The notes under the pieces are model-generated. The model was not told the origin of the DNA. It saw only the letters and a list, made by a program, of their open reading frames with translations, and did not search any database. A stretch of DNA of 9,974 nucleotides from an uncultured Eubacteriales bacterium (GTDB lineage: Bacteria > Bacillota > Clostridia > Oscillospirales > Oscillospiraceae): NCBI GenBank assembly GCA_905201305.1, contig CAJKNS010000070.1:1-9974 (forward strand). The letters run 5' to 3'. Every line of letters starts with the position of its first letter. Within the stretch, counting starts at the first letter, position 1. Made by a program: the position numbers and the translations under genes. This document shows, piece by piece, positions 5,808-9,974 of the stretch.

Positions 5808-6860
5808 CTATCCCCGCTTTCGCCGTCCCGGACATTTGCTCCGGTCAATCCGCCACTGGCACACCTTGCAGCCCAGACATTTTCCGGGCAAAATTCCGTT
5901 CCGCGCCTTGTTTGCCCATTCCGGATCCACCAACGCGCTGCGTCCAATGTCCACCATGGAAACGCCGGTTTGCTCCAGAATTCCCTGCGCCTGCTGCGGT
6001 GTGCGGATGCTGTTGACTGCAAATACCGGAACATTCACCGCTTTTTGGATGGCTCCGGCGCCGCGAATTACGTCCAGCAGCTCCGGATCCCCCGGCGCCG
6101 CGGGATCGGACTCCGCAGCAAAGCCATAGGACACGTCAAGGAACTGAATTCCATGGGCTTGCAGAATTTTGGCGTGAGCGATTCCATCCTCCAATGTGGG
6201 TTCAAAGGCTCCCAGGCGAATCCCCACGACGAAATCCGGTCGTACGCTGGCGCGAATGCCCTCCAGAATTTCCAGTACCAGTCGCTCTGTCTTGCCATAT
6301 TCATCCGTCCGGCGATTGACGCGGTTATTCAGAAACTGGCACAGCAGATAGCCGTGGCAGCCGTGGAGCTCTACCCCGTCATAGCCTGCCTTCTCCGCCC
6401 GAACCGCAGCCTGAATGAATGCATCTCGAATCCGCAGAATATCGTCTCGGGTCATCTCATGACCGTTTTTCCAGCCTTTTTTCGTATCCATGGCATAGTC
6501 GCTGGGACATAGGGTGTTCTGTCCAATGCTCACCAGCCCCGCATGATGGAGCTGCACAAAAATCGGACATCCCTCCTGATGCACCGCTTCGGTGATTTCC
6601 CGCAGACCGGGGATCTGGTCATCCGACCAAATCCCCAGCTGATCTTCGGAAAGCCGCCCCTCCGGGCTGATGCAGGTTGCCTCCTGAATAATAAGCCCTG
6701 CGCCGCCCTTTGCCAGCGCCCGGTAATGCGCCACATTCTGTGGCTTTACCATGCCGCTTTCATCGGAAATTTTATAGATCACCATAGGCGGAATGCAAAT
6801 GCGGTTTCGGGTCTGAACACTGCCAATGGATACCGTGTCAAACAAGCTCACCGGTGCCAC
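5808..6860 (-). CDS. Old-yellow-enzyme family NADH:flavin oxidoreductase
   Basis: A 350-residue single-domain FMN TIM barrel. The start is GTG at 6860, with AAGGAGG 7 nt upstream inside the end of cysS; the genes overlap by 13 nt. Family marks are RNRICIPPMVIYK near 18-30, VQLHHAG (102-108), the active-site region ELHGCHGYLLCQFLNNRVN (164-182) followed by RRTDEYGK, and the FMN phosphate-site region with VDIGRSALVDPEW (303-315). The enzyme should reduce an activated alkene or a related electrophile with NAD(P)H; the substrate is unknown. The C-terminus holds four cysteines, C328, C331, C334 and C343, spaced C-x2-C-x2-C-x8-C. This resembles the iron-sulfur ligand region of 2,4-dienoyl-CoA reductases, but the flavodoxin/NADH domains that follow there are missing. 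A cluster is possible but unproven. Its place after cysS puts it under the Cys T-box. Confidence 0.88.
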   Translation of the reverse strand: MAPVSLFDTVSIGSVQTRNRICIPPMVIYKISDESGMVKPQNVAHYRALAKGGAGLIIQEATCISPEGRLSEDQLGIWSDDQIPGLREITEAVHQEGCPIFVQLHHAGLVSIGQNTLCPSDYAMDTKKGWKNGHEMTRDDILRIRDAFIQAAVRAEKAGYDGVELHGCHGYLLCQFLNNRVNRRTDEYGKTERLVLEILEGIRASVRPDFVVGIRLGAFEPTLEDGIAHAKILQAHGIQFLDVSYGFAAESDPAAPGDPELLDVIRGAGAIQKAVNVPVFAVNSIRTPQQAQGILEQTGVSMVDIGRSALVDPEWANKARNGILPGKCLGCKVCQWRIDRSKCPGRRKRG

Positions 6861-8260
6861 GTGGTGCCCTCCTTGGAGTCCACCAGCACAATGCCCATCT
6901 CCCCCAGCTGATCCCGAATCCGGTCTGCCTCCGCAAAATTCTTTGCCTTCTTGGCTTCGGTCCGCGCCTGTACCAGCGCGTCGATTTCTGCGTCGCCCTC
7001 CTGGGGGGCAGCCTTTGTCTCCTGACTCTTTTCCGCAGCATCCAGTAGGGAAAGTCCCAGCACCTGGTCAAATTCTCCAATCAGTGCCCGCTTGGTGCCG
7101 TCGGATATCTTTGCTTTCAGTACGTCGTACAGTGCAGTCACTGCCAGCGAAGTGTTCAGGTCATTGTCCAGTGCCTCCCGGAACGTATTCCGAAGCTGCT
7201 GTGCCGTCTCCTGATCTTCGGGGTTTTCCTGCTCCACCTTCAGTGCTGCAACCCGGGCAACCAGCTTTTCATAGGCATTCTTTGCATTGTCCAGATTCTC
7301 CCAGGTAAACAGCAGTCCCCGGCGATAATGGGATTGCAGGCAGAACAGCCGATAGCACAGAGGATCATAGCCCTTTTCCTTCAGCAGGGAAACGGTCAGG
7401 AATTCGCCCTTGGACTTGCTCATTTTGCCGTGATTGGTGTTGAGATGATGGACATGGAACCAGTAGTTGCACCACTTGTGTCCGATATAGCTCTCAGACT
7501 GGGCAATTTCGTTGGTGTGATGGGGGAACGCATTGTCAATGCCTCCGCAGTGGATGTCCATATGCTCCCCCAGGTGCTTCATGCTGATGGCAGAGCACTC
7601 AATATGCCAGCCGGGATAGCCCACTCCCCAGGGGCTCTCCCATTTCAGCTCCTGGTCCTCAAACTTGGACTTGGTAAACCACAGGACAAAGTCGGTTTTG
7701 TTGCGCTTGTTCTCGTCGGCTTCTACGCCCTCGCGAACGCCAACCGCCAAATTCTCCTCTTCATGGTCGCCAAATACATAGTATTTTTCCAGCTTGGAGG
7801 TGTCAAAGTAGACATTGCCCCCAGCCACATAGGCGTAGCCCTTGTCGAGAAGCCCCTGGATCATGGTAATGAACTCCGGGATGCAGTGGGTAGCAGGCTC
7901 CACCACATCGGGGGTTTTGATATTCAGTGCCGCGCAATCGTTGAAAAAGGCGTTGGTGTAAAACTTTGCGATCTCCATCACGGTCTTGTGCTCCCGCTTT
8001 GCGCCCTTGAGCATTTTGTCCTCGCCGGTGTCGGCATCGGAGGAAAGATGCCCCACGTCGGTAATGTTCATCACGCGCTTTACATCATAGCCCAGGTACC
8101 GGAGATATTTCTCCAGCACATCCTCCATGATATAGCTCCGGAGGTTGCCGATGTGGGCGAAATGGTAAACTGTGGGACCGCAGGTGTACATCTTGATTTT
8201 CCCGGGCTCATTGGGAATCAGCTCCTGCTTGGTTCTGGTGAGCGAGTTATATAGTTGCAT
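6848..8260 (-). CDS. cysS: Cysteinyl-tRNA synthetase
   Basis: A 470-residue class I synthetase of normal length that charges tRNA-Cys with cysteine in the cytoplasm. The HIGH signature is HIGN (36-39) and KMSKS is at 279-283. The zinc ligands expected from the E. coli enzyme (C28, C209, H234, E238) appear as C27 in MYTCGPTVY, C222 in WHIECSAIS, and H247 and E251 in FPHHTNE. The C-terminal AEADRIRDQL and GTTWHR stretches are also typical. ATG 8260 has AAGGAG 9 nt upstream; this site is made of the last codons of cysE, and the gap between the genes is only 3 nt. Transcription should be governed by the T-box at 9581-9803, giving feedback from the enzyme's own tRNA. Its last codons supply the ribosome binding site of the next gene. 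Confidence 0.97.
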   Translation of the reverse strand: MQLYNSLTRTKQELIPNEPGKIKMYTCGPTVYHFAHIGNLRSYIMEDVLEKYLRYLGYDVKRVMNITDVGHLSSDADTGEDKMLKGAKREHKTVMEIAKFYTNAFFNDCAALNIKTPDVVEPATHCIPEFITMIQGLLDKGYAYVAGGNVYFDTSKLEKYYVFGDHEEENLAVGVREGVEADENKRNKTDFVLWFTKSKFEDQELKWESPWGVGYPGWHIECSAISMKHLGEHMDIHCGGIDNAFPHHTNEIAQSESYIGHKWCNYWFHVHHLNTNHGKMSKSKGEFLTVSLLKEKGYDPLCYRLFCLQSHYRRGLLFTWENLDNAKNAYEKLVARVAALKVEQENPEDQETAQQLRNTFREALDNDLNTSLAVTALYDVLKAKISDGTKRALIGEFDQVLGLSLLDAAEKSQETKAAPQEGDAEIDALVQARTEAKKAKNFAEADRIRDQLGEMGIVLVDSKEGTTWHR

Positions 8261-8263
8261 AAT

Positions 8264-9001
8264 TCAGCACTCCTTATCTTCTGATTTTGAATGTGATTTT
8301 TTATCGCCAGGCTGCGGTACATCCTTGGGGTCGAAGCCATAGCCATTGTCGATGCCCTGCATATACTGCTCGTCGATCTGCTTTTCCAGCGCATCCAGCC
8401 GGGAGGTCAGGGCATCCAGCGTCTTCTGCACCGGGTCTGTTACATGAATCTGATCCACCTCGCCGGCATAGTCCACCTTCTTCCCGGCAATGCGGACAAT
8501 CCGCGCCGGTACACCAACGGCAGTGGCATTCTCAGGCACCTCGGAAAGCACCACGGAGTTGGAAGCAATGCGGCTGCCATCTCCAACCTTAAAGGGACCC
8601 AGCACCTTGGCGCCGCAGCCAATGAGCACATTGTTGCCGATGGTAGGGTGACGCTTGCCCTGATCCTTACCGGTGCCGCCCAAGGTAACCCCATGATACA
8701 GCAGCACATCGTCCCCCACCTCTGCCGTTTCACCGATGACAATGCCCATGCCGTGGTCAATGACAAACCGCCGACCAATGGTGGCGCCGGGATGAATCTC
8801 AATGCCGGTAAAATGGCGGCTCAGCTGGCTCACCAATCGCGCCAGAAAGAATAGATGATGCCGGTAGAAAAAGTGGGCAATCCGGTGATTGATGATTGCA
8901 TGGACGCCGGGATATAGCAGAAAAATCTCCAGCTTGGACCGCGCTGCGGGATCTCGCGCCTGATAAGCACCCAGCGTTTCATTTAAACGATGAAATAGCA
9001 T
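8264..9001 (-). CDS. cysE: Serine O-acetyltransferase
   Basis: A 245-residue acetyltransferase making O-acetylserine from serine and acetyl-CoA, the first step of cysteine synthesis. ATG 9001 has AGGGGG 7 nt upstream. Residues 1-65 are the helical N-domain and about 66-175 the left-handed beta-helix of hexapeptide repeats. DHGMGIVIGETAEVG (82-96) and YHGVTLGGTGK (102-112) carry the catalytic Asp-His region and the serine/CoA site, and VGVPARIV closes the helix. About 70 residues follow: a short coiled coil (TLDALTSRLDALEKQIDE, about 194-211) and a charged tail ending in Cys. E. coli CysE instead ends in Ile, which inserts into cysteine synthase, so this protein may not form that complex in the standard way. 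It is linked to cysS by a 3-nt gap. Confidence 0.95.
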   Translation of the reverse strand: MLFHRLNETLGAYQARDPAARSKLEIFLLYPGVHAIINHRIAHFFYRHHLFFLARLVSQLSRHFTGIEIHPGATIGRRFVIDHGMGIVIGETAEVGDDVLLYHGVTLGGTGKDQGKRHPTIGNNVLIGCGAKVLGPFKVGDGSRIASNSVVLSEVPENATAVGVPARIVRIAGKKVDYAGEVDQIHVTDPVQKTLDALTSRLDALEKQIDEQYMQGIDNGYGFDPKDVPQPGDKKSHSKSEDKEC

Positions 9002-9023
9002 AGTTTACCCCCTAAAAGTTCTT

Positions 9024-9521
9024 TCATTCCAACCGATACTCAAAATACCACTGGTCCCATGCCGGGTCTTGGTTCTGGTCGTCTCGCTCCCCGACCTGAC
9101 CGCCCATTGCCATATAAAAGGCGCAGGCGCGGTAATTGTGTGGATTGCAGCTGTGATAGAATTTCGAATTTCCCATCTTCCTGCATTGCTCCCGTACAAA
9201 TTCCATGGCAGCACGTCCGATCCCCCTGCCTTGTGCTTCCGGCACCAGATAGAGGGAATCCATGCACACCCTGAAATCTTTATAACCGTCTCGCTGACTT
9301 ATCGTCACATACCCGACCTCACAGCCGTCACTTTGAATGACGTATACCGCCGTCCGGGTATCCAGTATTTGCTTTTGGAACCGATTTTCGTGGTCTGCAA
9401 AATCAAAATGATCCAGCATTTCATCAGGATAGATGCCACGATATGCCGTTCTCCAGGACTTGCAGCGAATTTCCGCCAGCTTCTTTGCGTCCTCACTGTC
9501 AGCTAGTCGAAACGACACCAT
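9024..9521 (-). CDS. GNAT-family N-acetyltransferase, first full gene of the Cys T-box operon
   Basis: The protein has 165 residues from ATG 9521. The GNAT core is clear: an N-terminal VSFRLADSEDAKKLAEIRC strand-helix, a central VGYVTISQR strand, and motif A MDSLYLVPEAQGRGIGRAAM with the Q-G-R-G-I-G-R acetyl-CoA pyrophosphate loop (about 90-108). NPHNYRACAFYMAMG near the end is the usual motif B. It should transfer an acetyl group from acetyl-CoA to an amine; the substrate is unknown. The frame is open further right, but that part is the T-box leader. No strong ribosome binding site precedes 9521; the nearest good one serves a 12-codon frame whose TGA overlaps this ATG, so translation is probably coupled. 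cysE follows after 22 nt. Whether this enzyme acts on cysteine, a precursor or something else cannot be told. Confidence 0.85.
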   Translation of the reverse strand: MVSFRLADSEDAKKLAEIRCKSWRTAYRGIYPDEMLDHFDFADHENRFQKQILDTRTAVYVIQSDGCEVGYVTISQRDGYKDFRVCMDSLYLVPEAQGRGIGRAAMEFVREQCRKMGNSKFYHSCNPHNYRACAFYMAMGGQVGERDDQNQDPAWDQWYFEYRLE

Positions 9522-9559
9522 CAATGCATCATCCCTATCATGCCGCCTACGATAATCAT
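9521..9559 (-). CDS. Candidate 12-codon Met-rich leader peptide overlapping the GNAT start
   Basis: ATG 9559-9557 opens a 12-residue frame, MIIVGGMIGMMH, ending in TGA at 9523-9521. That stop overlaps the GNAT ATG by one base (TGATG). The frame has the best ribosome binding site in this region, GGGAGGAG at 9574-9567, exactly 7 nt upstream, while the GNAT start has only a distant AGGG. Four of its 12 residues are methionine. The strong site and the stop-start overlap suggest it is translated and feeds ribosomes into the GNAT gene. Its existence as a peptide is inference. Confidence 0.5.
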   Translation of the reverse strand: MIIVGGMIGMMH

Positions 9560-9580
9560 CTCTCTTCTCCTCCCAAATGC

Positions 9581-9619
9581 AAAAACCCCGCCTCTCAATC
9601 CTACGATCAAGAGGCGGGG
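9581..9619 (-). terminator. T-box regulated terminator
   Basis: CCCCGCCTCT (9586-9595) pairs exactly with AGAGGCGGGG (9610-9619), followed on the minus strand by T5 (9585-9581). It lies directly downstream of the T-box sequence and upstream of the first coding frames, the standard place for the conditional terminator. Confidence 0.9.
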
Positions 9620-9803
9620 CGCAAATACTCCGCGGTTCCACTCTGATTTATCACTTTGGCATTGACGCAGCCTCACGGGGTCTCCCCTCGCTCCCGGGCG
9701 CACTTCATGGTGATTTCTCCGCTGCGGCTTTCAGCCGGTGACCGCTGCTCTCTGGGGACCGATCCATCCATTACTCTTCCCGTTCCACGCGATATTCACT
9801 TTC
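9581..9803 (-). promoter_or_regulatory. T-box riboswitch leader, tRNA-Cys specific
   Basis: The leader of about 220 nt carries the T-box core AGAGTGGAACCGCGG (9644-9630), a downstream intrinsic terminator (9581-9619), and a Stem I region with the AGAGAGC element (9753-9747) and a GGCTGAAAGCC loop. A specifier loop follows, with GAAGTGCGCCC; reading TGC at 9702-9700 gives a Cys codon followed by the usual purine. The acceptor-pairing bulge TGGA matches a tRNA 3' end UCCA, and tRNA-Cys has the U73 discriminator, which supports the same assignment. Uncharged tRNA-Cys should stabilise the antiterminator and allow transcription of the GNAT, cysE, cysS, oxidoreductase and DPGY genes. The neighbouring frame GTG would mean valine but fits neither the genes nor the bulge. 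Confidence 0.9.
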
Positions 9804-9809
9804 TTTATC

Positions 9810-9838
9810 ATAGTAGCACGAAGGGAAAAATGTGTCAA
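9810..9838 (-). promoter_or_regulatory. Sigma-A promoter of the Cys T-box operon
   Basis: On the minus strand TTGACA (9838-9833), a 17-bp spacer and TACTAT (9815-9810) preceded by TGC, an extended -10. The start site should be near 9803, just at the 5' edge of the T-box Stem I. Confidence 0.8.
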
Positions 9839-9840
9839 GC

Positions 9841-9974
9841 AATTTTCGCTAGAACCAGTATCATGCGTTATGGGACAATACCGCACAATTTGGCGGCGAG
9901 GATTCAGCCAGAGATTTTACGTCGGAAAAAGGCAGTTTTTCGCAGGCATACTTTGTGTATGTCAAGAAAAAATA
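9841..9974. other. Right-edge region with no assignable gene
   Basis: This stretch lies upstream of the Cys operon promoter. A plus-strand frame from ATG 9870 stays open to the edge but has no ribosome binding site. On the minus strand I see no frame with clear family features. It may be plain intergenic DNA or part of a dispersed intergenic repeat; the window alone cannot decide. Confidence 0.4.

Noticed and set aside
5807..6034. Extension of the DPGY-protein frame into the oxidoreductase gene
   Set aside because: That part is an alternative frame of the OYE gene; the coupled ATG at 5806 with its own ribosome binding site is the better start.
7328..8254. Plus-strand open frame of 308 codons opposite cysS
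   Set aside because: It is antisense to an unambiguous cysteinyl-tRNA synthetase and has no family features of its own.
9522..9641. Extension of the GNAT frame into the T-box leader
   Set aside because: The added residues come from the T-box core and terminator sequence, and the GNAT fold begins at the Met encoded at 9521.
9870..9974. Plus-strand open frame running off the right edge
   Set aside because: There is no ribosome binding site or recognisable motif, and only 35 codons are visible; not enough to call a gene.

Overview
The window looks like a chromosomal segment of a moderately GC-rich Firmicute, most likely of the class Clostridia (Oscillospiraceae-like). This rests on the gene families, strong AGGAGG-type ribosome binding sites, TTGACA/TATAAT promoters, a T-box leader and a zinc-ribbon plus parvulin membrane protein. 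The genus is inference. No rRNA, tRNA, CRISPR, phage or insertion-sequence gene is visible.

Layout. Positions 1-737 (minus) hold the N-terminal half of an AGCS-family sodium:alanine/glycine symporter that runs off the left edge. It is divergent from a TetR-family regulator (860-1444, plus), with a consensus promoter in the gap. Next is a putP-type sodium/proline symporter (1640-3172, plus, TTG start) with its own promoter, bracketed by two terminators. A small basic protein (3179-3418, minus) converges on putP and shares its terminator; its last codons lie inside that hairpin. Then comes a large membrane-anchored protein with an N-terminal zinc ribbon and an extracellular PpiC/parvulin domain (3520-5181, minus). 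It has a structured upstream region of about 225 bp containing an extended -10 promoter and several inverted repeats.

The right half is one leftward operon of five genes behind a T-box riboswitch: a GNAT acetyltransferase (9521-9024), serine O-acetyltransferase cysE (9001-8264), cysteinyl-tRNA synthetase cysS (8260-6848), an old-yellow-enzyme flavin oxidoreductase (6860-5808) and a small DPGY-motif protein (5806-5408). Gaps are 22 and 3 nt, then a 13-nt overlap, then a 1-nt gap. The T-box shows a UGC (Cys) specifier candidate and a UGGA acceptor-pairing bulge, which fits the U73 discriminator of tRNA-Cys. Uncharged tRNA-Cys should therefore switch on cysteine-precursor synthesis (CysE) and cysteine charging (CysS) together with three partners not usually linked to cysteine.

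The most unusual details are a 12-codon methionine-rich open frame just after the T-box terminator, which takes the strong ribosome binding site and overlaps the GNAT start by one base (TGATG); the inclusion of the flavin oxidoreductase and the DPGY protein in a Cys T-box operon; and the small gene whose stop codon lies in the U-tract of its own terminator. I see no clear sign of a wholly new defence or mobile system. The strongest candidates for something undescribed are the extended Cys operon and its leader ORF.
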